NCBI RefSeq assembly: GCF_900101675.1
Contig: NZ_FNKG01000002.1
Coordinates: 143,005 to 207,004, forward strand
Reading direction: 5' to 3'
Length of the DNA stretch: 64,000 bases
Source of the DNA: Curtobacterium sp. UNCCL20
Lineage (GTDB): Bacteria; Actinomycetota; Actinomycetes; Actinomycetales; Microbacteriaceae
The translations under genes and the position numbers were made by a program. Shown piece by piece: positions 17,373 to 24,635 of the stretch; the first letter of the stretch is position 1, and each line of letters starts with the position of its first letter. The notes beneath the pieces were generated by a model. That model had not been told where the DNA came from. It did not search any database and worked only from the letters and a program-made list of their open reading frames with translations.

Positions 17373-18451
17373 TCGAGTTCCGTGCCCACGGCAAGCTGTT
17401 CGTCGCGGGCGAGTACGCCGTCGTCGAGCCGGGGCAGCCGTCCGTGCTCATCGCCCTCGATCGTGCGATCACCGCTCGGGTCAGCGAGGGCCACGGCGCC
17501 GGCAGCGTGCACTCCGAGGAGTACGGGCACCTGCCGCTCACCTGGACCCGCGCCGAGGACGGCATCGCGCTCGACACCGAGCACCACCCGTACGACTACG
17601 TGATGGCGACGATCGACCTCGTCGAGAAGCTCCGCGGCGAGCAGGGCATCGCGCCGCGCTTCCACGACCTCCGCATCCACAGCCAGCTCGACGACGCCAG
17701 CGGGCGGAAGTTCGGCCTCGGGTCGTCCGCCGCGGTCACCGTCGCCACGGTCGGCGCGCTCGACCGGTTCTACGGGCTCGGCCTCTCCCAGCGGAAGCGC
17801 TTCCAGGTCGCCCTGCTCGCGACCATCCGGGTGAACCCGCGCGCCTCCGGCGGCGACCTGGCGGCGAGCACCTTCGGCGGCTGGCTGCGCTACAGCGCCC
17901 CGGACCGCGAACGCCTCGCCGCGCAGCTCGACCAGCGCAGCGTGACCGACATCCTCGGTGACGCCGACGCATGGGAGGGCTTCGACGTCCAGCGCCTTCC
18001 GGCGCCCGAGAACCTCGAGCTCCTCGTCGGTTGGACCGGCTCGCCCGCGTCCACCACCAAGCTCGTCGGCGTCGTGCGTCGTCACCGCAACGGCGGGTAC
18101 CAGGCGTTCCTCGACGAGAGCCGGGCCTGCGTCGACGACCTGACCACGGGCCTCCAGACCGGCGACGCGGAGCGCACGCTCGGTGCGCTCCGTCGCGCCC
18201 GCGGGCTGCTGCAACGCCTCGGCGACTCCGTCGGTTCCAAGATCGAGACCGACCGTCTCGCCACCCTGTGCGACGTCGTCGAGGCGGCGGGCGGGGCGGC
18301 GAAGCCGTCGGGCGCCGGCGGCGGCGACTGCGGCATCGCGCTCGTCCCGGCGGACACCGACCTCGCCGGCATCCACCGCGCCTGGGAGGCGCACGACATC
18401 AGACACCTCAGCGTCGCGGTGCAAGCGCCCGAAGGGAGCGTCGATGACTGA
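17369..18451 (+). CDS. mvaK2: Phosphomevalonate kinase
   Basis: 360 residues, GHMP family. It phosphorylates 5-phosphomevalonate. Motifs: H-G-K-L-F-V-A-G-E-Y-A-V-V-E-P-G (motif 1), K-F-G-L-G-S-S-A-A-V-T-V (ATP loop) and P-S-G-A-G-G-G-D-C-G-I-A (motif 3), matching the MvaK2/Erg8 type. The start is a GTG overlapping the mvaD stop, with GGAGGAG 9 bases upstream. The C-terminus overlaps the HMG-CoA reductase start by 8 bases, leaving no room for an isomerase gene here. Confidence 0.93.
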   Translation: MIEFRAHGKLFVAGEYAVVEPGQPSVLIALDRAITARVSEGHGAGSVHSEEYGHLPLTWTRAEDGIALDTEHHPYDYVMATIDLVEKLRGEQGIAPRFHDLRIHSQLDDASGRKFGLGSSAAVTVATVGALDRFYGLGLSQRKRFQVALLATIRVNPRASGGDLAASTFGGWLRYSAPDRERLAAQLDQRSVTDILGDADAWEGFDVQRLPAPENLELLVGWTGSPASTTKLVGVVRRHRNGGYQAFLDESRACVDDLTTGLQTGDAERTLGALRRARGLLQRLGDSVGSKIETDRLATLCDVVEAAGGAAKPSGAGGGDCGIALVPADTDLAGIHRAWEAHDIRHLSVAVQAPEGSVDD

Positions 18452-19508
18452 CCTGCTGACCCCGATCCCCACGAAGTGGGTGGGGCCGATCCGCATCAGC
18501 GGCAACGCCGTGGAGGGCGAGCACGAGGTGCCGCTCGCCACGTACGAGTCGCCCCTCTGGCCGTCCGTCGGCCGCGGTGCCCGCATCTCGCGCATGGTCG
18601 AGGGCGGCATCGTCGCGACCGTCGTCGACGAGCGGATGACCCGCTCGGTGGTCGTCCGTGCGTCCAGCGCCGCGGCCGCGCACATCGCCGCGGGGCAGAT
18701 CCTCGCGCGGCAGGACGACCTCGCCGCGATCGTGTCCGGGCAGAGCCGGTTCGCGAAGCTCATCGAGGTGCACCCGGAGATCGTCGGGGACCTGCTGTTC
18801 CTGCGGTTCGCGTTCACCACGGGCGACGCCTCCGGGCACAACATGGTGACGCAGGCGGCGGACAAGCTGCTGCCCGCGATCCTCGAGTGGCAGCCGGGCC
18901 TCCGCTACGTGTCCGTGTCCGGCAACTTCTGCACCGACAAGAAGGCCACCGCGGTGAACGGTATCCGTGGCCGCGGCCGGAACACCATCGCCGAGATCGT
19001 CATCCCCGGCGAGGTCGTCGAGAAGCGCCTGCGGTCCTCGACCGAGCGCATCGTCGAGCTCAACGTCGCGAAGAACCTCATCGGATCGACGATCGCGGGC
19101 GCCCTCCGTTCCGCGAACGCCCACTACGCGAACATGCTGCTCGGGTTCTACCTCGCCACCGGGCAGGACGCCGCGAACATCGTCGAGGGCTCCCAGGGCA
19201 TCACCTCGGCGGAGAACCGTGACGGCGACCTGTACTTCGCCACCTCGCTCCCGCACCTCATCGTCGGCACGGTCGGCAACGGCAAGGGCGGCGACCTGCC
19301 CGTCGTCGAGGACGCCCTGGTCCGCCTCGGCTGCCGCGAGGACCGCGAACCCGGCGCGAACGCCCGCCGCCTCGCCGCACTGTGCGCCGCGACCGTCCTC
19401 TGCGGGGAGCTCTCGCTGCTCGCCGCCCAGACCAACCCGGGCGAACTGATGGCGGCGCACGTCGCCATGGAACGCCGTGGCACCCGTCCGGCAGGAGGCG
19501 CAGCATGA
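18444..19508 (+). CDS. mvaA: Hydroxymethylglutaryl-CoA reductase, class I-like
   Basis: 354 residues, catalytic domain only with no membrane anchor. It makes mevalonate from HMG-CoA with reduced nicotinamide cofactor, the committed step. Motifs: G-D-A-S-G-H-N-M-V-T-Q (cofactor loop), V-S-G-N-F-C-T-D-K-K-A (substrate and catalytic Lys), and G-T-V-G-N-G-K-G near the end. The length and the N-F-C-T-D-K-K motif fit the class I form seen in Streptomyces mevalonate clusters rather than class II. GAAGGGAG precedes the ATG. Overlaps mvaK2 by 8 bases and mvaS by 4. Confidence 0.94.
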   Translation: MTDLLTPIPTKWVGPIRISGNAVEGEHEVPLATYESPLWPSVGRGARISRMVEGGIVATVVDERMTRSVVVRASSAAAAHIAAGQILARQDDLAAIVSGQSRFAKLIEVHPEIVGDLLFLRFAFTTGDASGHNMVTQAADKLLPAILEWQPGLRYVSVSGNFCTDKKATAVNGIRGRGRNTIAEIVIPGEVVEKRLRSSTERIVELNVAKNLIGSTIAGALRSANAHYANMLLGFYLATGQDAANIVEGSQGITSAENRDGDLYFATSLPHLIVGTVGNGKGGDLPVVEDALVRLGCREDREPGANARRLAALCAATVLCGELSLLAAQTNPGELMAAHVAMERRGTRPAGGAA

Positions 19509-20680
19509 CGACGTCCGCACCGTCCACGGTCGGCATCCACGACATCGCGATCGCGACCGGCCACCACGTCCTCGAGCTCGACGACCTCGCCGAGCGCCTC
19601 GGCGTCGACCCGGCGAAGTACCACGTCGGCATCGGGCAGGACGCGTTCAGCGTGCCCGCGGCTGACGAGGACATCGTCACGATGGGGGCCGCCGCCGCGA
19701 AGGAGCTCATCGACCGCCACGGCGCCGACGGCATCCGCACCGTGCTGTTCGCCACCGAGTCGGGCGTCGACCAGTCCAAGGCCGCCGGCGTGTTCGTGCA
19801 CGGACTGCTCGGCCTGCCGCAGAACGTCCGCGTCGTCGAGCTGAAGCAGGCCTGCTACGGCGGGACCGCTGCGGTCCAGCTCGCCCTCGGCATCGTCGCC
19901 CGCGCCCCGCACGAGCGCGTCCTCGTGATCGCCGCCGACGTCGCCCGCTACGACGTCGACACCGCCGCCGAGCCCACCCAGGGCGCCGGCGCGGCCGCGA
20001 TGCTCATCGCCGCGGACCCCGACCTCATCGAGCTCGAACCCGCCGCGGGCGTCTTCACCGCCGACGTGGACGACTTCTGGCGCCCGAACGACCGCTCCAC
20101 GGCGCTCGTCGACGGGCGCCTGTCCGTCAGCGCCTACGTCAACGCGTTCGTCGGCGCCTGGGACGACCTCGCGTCGCAGGGCGGTCCGGCGTTCGCCGAC
20201 ATCGCCCGGTTCGTGCACCACCAGCCGTTCACGAAGATGGCGATCAAGGCGCACCGGAAGCTGACGCAGCACGTCGGCGTGCCGTTCGACGAGTCCGAGC
20301 TGGCACTCGGGTTCACGTACAACCGGCAGACCGGCAACACGTACACGGCGTCGCTCTGGATCGGGCTCGCAGCGCTGCTCGACCTCGACGACGACCTCTC
20401 CGGGGAGCGCATCGCCCTGTTCAGCTACGGTTCGGGCAGCGTCGGTGAGCTCATCACCGGCATCGTCCGGCCCGGGTACCACGCGCACCGACGGGAGGGC
20501 CGCGTCCGCGAGCTCCTCGCCGCCCGCGTCCCGCTGACGGTCGACGCGTACCGCGAGCTGCACGCCGCCGGTGCTGCCACGAGCGAGGACGTCGAGCGCC
20601 CGCGTGTCACGACGGCGCCGTTCCGCTTCGCCGGCGTGCGGGGCGGGGCCCGGCAGTACGAGGCGACGGCGCAGGACTGA
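19505..20680 (+). CDS. mvaS: Hydroxymethylglutaryl-CoA synthase
   Basis: 391 residues, thiolase fold. It condenses acetoacetyl-CoA and acetyl-CoA into HMG-CoA. The catalytic Cys117 sits in E-L-K-Q-A-C-Y-G-G-T-A-A; the Glu of F-A-T-E-S-G-V-D-Q-S-K and the His of F-V-H-H-Q-P-F-T-K complete the triad. Last gene of the five-gene operon, start overlapping mvaA (ATGA). A strong hairpin of the dispersed repeat family lies 63 bases after the stop. Confidence 0.95.
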   Translation: MTTSAPSTVGIHDIAIATGHHVLELDDLAERLGVDPAKYHVGIGQDAFSVPAADEDIVTMGAAAAKELIDRHGADGIRTVLFATESGVDQSKAAGVFVHGLLGLPQNVRVVELKQACYGGTAAVQLALGIVARAPHERVLVIAADVARYDVDTAAEPTQGAGAAAMLIAADPDLIELEPAAGVFTADVDDFWRPNDRSTALVDGRLSVSAYVNAFVGAWDDLASQGGPAFADIARFVHHQPFTKMAIKAHRKLTQHVGVPFDESELALGFTYNRQTGNTYTASLWIGLAALLDLDDDLSGERIALFSYGSGSVGELITGIVRPGYHAHRREGRVRELLAARVPLTVDAYRELHAAGAATSEDVERPRVTTAPFRFAGVRGGARQYEATAQD

Positions 20681-20743
20681 CGCGGGTCGGTCCGCGCGCG
20701 GTCCGCGTGACCTGTCGCTTTCGTGGGCAGGTGGCGACCGGAT

Positions 20744-20791
20744 GACGGACTGGAGGCCCGTGGCGAATCCGCCACGGGCCTCCAGTCCGTC
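20744..20791. repeat. Dispersed palindrome family member after the mevalonate operon
   Basis: 22-base perfect arms starting GACGGACTGGAGGCCCGTGG (20744-20765 and 20770-20791) around an AATC loop. Intermediate in sequence between the 52-bp copies (GGGAGGCCCGTGGCG) and the GGCCTGGAGGCGCG type, which links the two forms. Lies between convergent genes. Confidence 0.9.
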
Positions 20792-20797
20792 TCCTGC

Positions 20798-21784
20798 TCA
20801 CGCGACGGCGGTCAGGACCTCGCGCTCCAGACGCTGGTAGCTGGTCTCCATGCCCTCGGTCATGCCGGTGGCGAGGATCGCGTCGCGCTGCGCCTCGTCC
20901 GGGTAGGTGACGAGGAGGGTCAGGAGGGTGACACCGTCGACCTCGTCGAACTGCAGGTCGTTGACGTTCGGCGGGAACGGCGCGCCCGTCATCCGTTCCG
21001 TCGTCACCATCCGGCGCTCCGGGTCGACGACGAGGTTCTCGCCCTCGAACCCGAACGCCTCGCCCTCGGTGTCCCCGATCGGCGCCCAGGCGTTGCGGTA
21101 GGACCCGCCGACGACGAGGTCGTTCTCGCACACGGTCATCTCCCACACGTCGGGGCCGAGCAGCCAGCGTCGCATCAGCTCGGTGTCGGTGTGGGCACGC
21201 CAGAGCAGGTGCCGTGGCGCCTCGAACGCACGGGTGATCCGCACGTGGGTCTCGTCGACGACCTCGGTGACGGTGCCTGCGCCGAGCGCGTACTCGCGCA
21301 GGTCGGCGAGTACCCGGTCCAGCTGCCCGAACGCCTGCGTGTAGCCCTCGAGCATGCCCATCTCGAGGAGCTGGTCGAGGCCCGCAGAGGACTCGAACGA
21401 CGTCAGGACGGTGACCCGCGATCCGCCGTCGACGGGCTCGAACGTCAACACCGTCTCGCTCGCGGGCATCGACTCGTCGACGGCGCCGTCCTCCGTCGCG
21501 AACAGGTCGCGGAAGACGATGCGCCGCGGCTCGTCGACCTCGCTGACCTGCCAGACGGACAGGAAAGGCTCGTTCTCCGGGGAGGTCATCCGGTAGTGGG
21601 CCGCGCCGCCGGGACGGAGGTCGAACGACGTGAAGGTGGCGGGGAACCCGGGCGGGCCCCAGAACCGTTCGAGCTGCCGGGGATCGGCGAACGCACCCCA
21701 GAGGCGCTCGACGGGGACGGGGAACTCGGCCACGAGGGTCATCGTGAGTTCCTCGGGGTCGGTGTGGACGGACGTGGTCGGCAT
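20798..21784 (-). CDS. Double SRPBCC (AHSA1-like) domain protein
   Basis: 328 residues made of two SRPBCC/AHSA1-type domains in tandem. The first (about 15-165) has F-P-V-P-V-E-R-L-W-G-A-F-A-D-P; the second (about 175-325) has R-A-F-E-A-P-R-H-L-L-W-R-A-H-T-D. Both carry the W-G-P/L-G-P hydrophobic-pocket motif and end in a long helix. The fold binds hydrophobic ligands; the ligand is unknown. The start overlaps the stop of the ArsR gene (TGATG), the usual ArsR-SRPBCC pair in actinobacteria. Confidence 0.85.
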   Translation of the reverse strand: MPTTSVHTDPEELTMTLVAEFPVPVERLWGAFADPRQLERFWGPPGFPATFTSFDLRPGGAAHYRMTSPENEPFLSVWQVSEVDEPRRIVFRDLFATEDGAVDESMPASETVLTFEPVDGGSRVTVLTSFESSAGLDQLLEMGMLEGYTQAFGQLDRVLADLREYALGAGTVTEVVDETHVRITRAFEAPRHLLWRAHTDTELMRRWLLGPDVWEMTVCENDLVVGGSYRNAWAPIGDTEGEAFGFEGENLVVDPERRMVTTERMTGAPFPPNVNDLQFDEVDGVTLLTLLVTYPDEAQRDAILATGMTEGMETSYQRLEREVLTAVA

Positions 21785-22137
21785 CAGTGGCTCCCGTGGT
21801 CTCGGTGTTCTTCGAGCAGTGCGTCGAGCCGGTCGATCCGGCCGCGCCAGAGGTCCGCGTAGCTGTCGAGCAGACCGCGGACCCGGTCGATCTGGCTCGG
21901 TTCGGCACGCACCATCCGGGTGCGGCCGCGTGGTTCCTTGGTCACGAGTCCTGCTCCTTCGAGGACGGCGACGTGTTTCTGGACGGCGGCGAACGACATT
22001 GCGTACGCGTCCGCCAGCTCGCTCACGGACGCCTCGCCGACGAGGGTGCGACGGAGGATGTCGCGCCTCGTCGCGTCGGCCAGGGCGTGGAAGACCCGGT
22101 CGACCTCGGCGTCACTCAGTTCAATTCGTACAACCAT
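21784..22137 (-). CDS. ArsR-family winged-helix repressor
   Basis: 117 residues. Winged helix with F-H-A-L-A-D-A-T-R-R-D-I-L-R-R-T and recognition helix M-S-F-A-A-V-Q-K-H-V-A-V-L-E-G-A-G-L-V, wing R-G-R-T-R-M-V. No metal-binding Cys motif (no C-x-C), so it is of the non-metal ArsR type coupled to SRPBCC proteins. A CAACC-ATTT-GGTTG dyad covers its own start codon, which suggests autorepression of the two-gene operon. Confidence 0.88.
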   Translation of the reverse strand: MVVRIELSDAEVDRVFHALADATRRDILRRTLVGEASVSELADAYAMSFAAVQKHVAVLEGAGLVTKEPRGRTRMVRAEPSQIDRVRGLLDSYADLWRGRIDRLDALLEEHRDHGSH

Positions 22138-22144
22138 TTGGTTG
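22131..22144. promoter_or_regulatory. Dyad over the arsR-type gene start, likely autoregulatory operator
   Basis: CAACC (22131-22135) and GGTTG (22140-22144) separated by ATTT; the ATG of the regulator lies inside it. Confidence 0.5.
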
Positions 22145-22196
22145 CACGTTACGCGCGGAGGGCGGTGTGCACAAGCCCTTCGGAGTAGAAGAAGTC

Positions 22197-22571
22197 ATGG
22201 GCCAGCTCATCTACGACGGCGAGGTGCTCGACCTCCGCGTCGACGACCGGGCACTGACGCACCTGCAGATCGTGATCGTCAACATGCTCCGTCGCGACCA
22301 CCGCTTCGTGTTCTCGTGGAAGGACGACGTCGTCCACGGTGACGGCCGCAGCAGCATCTGGCTGCACCCGAACGTGAGCCTGCACTTCAAGTTCGGCGGG
22401 AGCCGGGTCCCCTCGATCAACCGCAGCTGGCTCGAGGAGCTCTACCGCGCGGCGACCTCGGGTGCCGGGCTCGTCCTGACACCGGAGCCGGCGGACACGA
22501 GTTCCGGCGAGGACTCGGCGTGGTCGCGGGCCGTGGTGCCGGGCGATGCCGAGGACGACTCTGAGCAGTAG
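22197..22571 (+). CDS. DUF7882-like small protein
   Basis: 124 residues starting M-G-Q-L-I-Y-D-G. Characteristic segments are L-R-V-D-D-R-A-L-T-H-L-Q-I-V-I-V-N-M-L-R-R and F-S-W-K-D-D, then S-I-W-L-H-P-N-V-S-L-H-F-K-F. This matches a short family common in Microbacteriaceae (DUF7882), often mislabelled as ATP-dependent DNA ligase although no ligase motif K-x-D-G is present. The C-terminal 25 residues are acidic and low-complexity. GAAGAAG precedes the ATG. Function unknown; cytoplasmic by composition. Confidence 0.7.
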   Translation: MGQLIYDGEVLDLRVDDRALTHLQIVIVNMLRRDHRFVFSWKDDVVHGDGRSSIWLHPNVSLHFKFGGSRVPSINRSWLEELYRAATSGAGLVLTPEPADTSSGEDSAWSRAVVPGDAEDDSEQ

Positions 22572-22754
22572 CACAGGTCCGTCGGTCCGGTCAACGGCTA
22601 CCGCGCATCCGTGCGAGCACGTACGGTGGCGGTACCGCCGGACCGCGCGGCACCGTGCACAGGGAGCCGGTGCCAGCAGGACGGCGGACCGAGGGGGAAC
22701 CGTGTGAGAGCGGGAGTCCCGGATCAGGGGCCTCCGGCCTGCTGTGCCCCCTCA

Positions 22755-22797
22755 CCGCCGCCCCGGCGTGGATTCGGGTTCTGCACCGGGGCGGCGG
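22755..22797. terminator. Hairpin downstream of the gltB-diflavin reductase operon
   Basis: 12-base perfect arms CCGCCGCCCCGG (22755-22766) and CCGGGGCGGCGG (22786-22797) with a 19-base loop, 33 bases beyond the reductase stop. No U-tract follows, so termination is plausible but unproven. The rest of 22572-22829 holds only a short GGCGGTACCGCC palindrome (22629-22640) and no gene that I can support. Confidence 0.55.
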
Positions 22798-22829
22798 CCA
22801 CCGCACCTGCGCTGCGGGTCGCTCGTCGC

Positions 22830-24635
22830 TCAGTACACGTCGCGGACGTACCGCTTCCCGCGCCGCATGTCGGCGAGGTACGCCTGCGCGTCGTCCTCGC
22901 CGCGCCCGCGCTGGGACGCGATGACGGACAGCAGCGCTGCCTCGACGTCCTTCGCCATCCGCGAGGCGTCGCCGCACACGTACACGTGCCCGCCGTCCTC
23001 GAGCCACGCGTACAGCTCCGGCGCCCGCTCGAGCATCCGGGTCTGCACGTACACCTTCTCGGCCTGGTCGCGTGAGAACGCCAGGTCGAGCCGGTTGAGC
23101 ACGCCCTGCTCCTGCAGCGCGGTGAGCTCGTCCTCGTACACGAAGTCGGTGTCGCGGTGCTGGTCGCCGAAGAACAGCCAGTTCCGACCGGTCGCCCCGG
23201 CCGTTGCACGTTCGTGCAGGAAGCCGCGGAACGGCGCGATGCCGGTACCCGGGCCGATCATGATCATCGGCGCGCTCGGGTCGGCCGGCACCCCGAACGA
23301 CGCGTTCGGCTGCAGGTACACGTCGACGGTGCCGTCGGGCGCGACACGGTCCGCGAGGAACGTCGACGCGACGCCGGCGTACATCCGGTGCGGGTCGCCG
23401 TACCGCACCGACGCGATGGTCAGGTGGATGCGGTCCGGGTGCGCGAGCGGGCTCGACGAGATCGAGTACTGGCGCGCCTGCAGCGGGCGGAGGTTCGGCA
23501 GGAGCTCGTCGAGCCCGGGCGCCGCGGGCCCCGCGTCGCGGAGCAGGTCGAGGACGTCCCGGCCCCACAGCCACCGATCGAGTTCGTGCTTGTCGCCGCG
23601 GGAGACGACGGCGGCGAGCTCGCTCGACGGCGCGCGCTGCACCAGGTCGGCGATGAGGTCCTTCGAGGGCGTCCGGATCTCGCGGTCGGTCCGGAGGACC
23701 TCGGCGATCGGCCGTCCGTCGAGCTCCTCGCCGCCGTTCGCGCCGACGTGCTCGAGCAGCTCGCCGACGAAGACCGCGTCGTTGACGGGCACGACCGCGA
23801 GGGCGTCGCCGGCGGCGTACTCGATGCCGGAGTCGCCGAGGTCGAACTCGTAGTGCCGGATCTCCTTCGCGCTGCGCGGCGAGGAGAGCAGCCGGTTCTC
23901 GACCAGGCGCGACGGGTACGGGTTGCGCTTGTTCCACTGCGACCCCGGTCTGGAGGCACGGTGGGAGCCCGTCCCGCCGGCAGCGGTGGTCCCGGCGGCG
24001 GCACCACTGCCCGTGGTCGCGCCGGGTGTGCCCGTCACCCCCGGTGCGCTGGCGCCTGCTTCAGCGGCGAGGCGGTCGAGGACGGCGGCGGACCACAGGG
24101 CCGCCGGGTCCTCGAAGTCGACGTCGCAGTCCACTCGGTCGTGGATCCTGGTCGCGCCGAGCTGCTCGAACCGGGTGTCGAGGAGCTTGCCGGCCTGGCA
24201 GAACTCGTCGTAGCTCGTGTCGCCGAGCCCGAGGACGGCGTACTGCAGGCCTTCGAGCCGGGGCACGGTGGTGGCCTGGACCGCCTCCCAGAACAGTCCG
24301 GCGTTGTCGGGCATCTCGCCCTCGCCGTACGTCGAGGTGACGACGAGCACGTGCGACATCGCGGCGAGCTGCTCGGGCGTGACGGCGTCGAGCGCGGTAG
24401 CCCGCCCGCCGAGCCCGCGGGCCTTCGCACCGGCGACGAGTTCATCGGCCAGGAACTCGGCGTTGCCGGTCTGCGTGCCGAACAGCACGTCGATCGTCGT
24501 CGTCGGAGCGCCGCCGGAGGCCTTCTTGCCGGCGGCGGCGATGCCCGCGATGAACCCGGCGAGCCAGGACTCCTGCGCGGCGGAGAACGGAGCGTCGACC
24601 GGGATCAGGGACCCGGTCGGGGGGAGCAGGCTCAT
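22830..24635 (-). CDS. CysJ-like diflavin reductase (flavodoxin-FNR fusion)
   Basis: 601 residues. Flavodoxin domain at about 47-190 with the FMN loop F-G-T-Q-T-G-N-A-E, T-Y-G-E-G-E-M-P-D and G-L-G-D-T-S-Y-D-E-F. A low-complexity Gly/Thr/Ala linker (about 200-235) follows, then an FNR module with R-Q-Y-S-I-S-S-S-P (FAD), G-P-G-T-G-I-A-P-F-R-G-F (NADPH), Y-V-C-G-D-A-S-R-M-A-K and a C-terminal R-Y-V-R-D-V-Y. This is the sulfite/nitrate reductase flavoprotein layout. Its ATG overlaps the stop of the GltB-like gene (ATGA), and no sulfite reductase gene is near, so its electron acceptor is probably that protein. Confidence 0.88.
   Translation of the reverse strand: MSLLPPTGSLIPVDAPFSAAQESWLAGFIAGIAAAGKKASGGAPTTTIDVLFGTQTGNAEFLADELVAGAKARGLGGRATALDAVTPEQLAAMSHVLVVTSTYGEGEMPDNAGLFWEAVQATTVPRLEGLQYAVLGLGDTSYDEFCQAGKLLDTRFEQLGATRIHDRVDCDVDFEDPAALWSAAVLDRLAAEAGASAPGVTGTPGATTGSGAAAGTTAAGGTGSHRASRPGSQWNKRNPYPSRLVENRLLSSPRSAKEIRHYEFDLGDSGIEYAAGDALAVVPVNDAVFVGELLEHVGANGGEELDGRPIAEVLRTDREIRTPSKDLIADLVQRAPSSELAAVVSRGDKHELDRWLWGRDVLDLLRDAGPAAPGLDELLPNLRPLQARQYSISSSPLAHPDRIHLTIASVRYGDPHRMYAGVASTFLADRVAPDGTVDVYLQPNASFGVPADPSAPMIMIGPGTGIAPFRGFLHERATAGATGRNWLFFGDQHRDTDFVYEDELTALQEQGVLNRLDLAFSRDQAEKVYVQTRMLERAPELYAWLEDGGHVYVCGDASRMAKDVEAALLSVIASQRGRGEDDAQAYLADMRRGKRYVRDVY

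Noticed and set aside
22197-22571. Annotation as ATP-dependent DNA ligase
   Set aside because: No ligase motif (K-x-D-G) and the length is far too short; the label is a known database error for this family.
22572-22829. A possible small gene between DUF7882 and the reductase
   Set aside because: No frame with a ribosome site and plausible protein; only hairpins were found.
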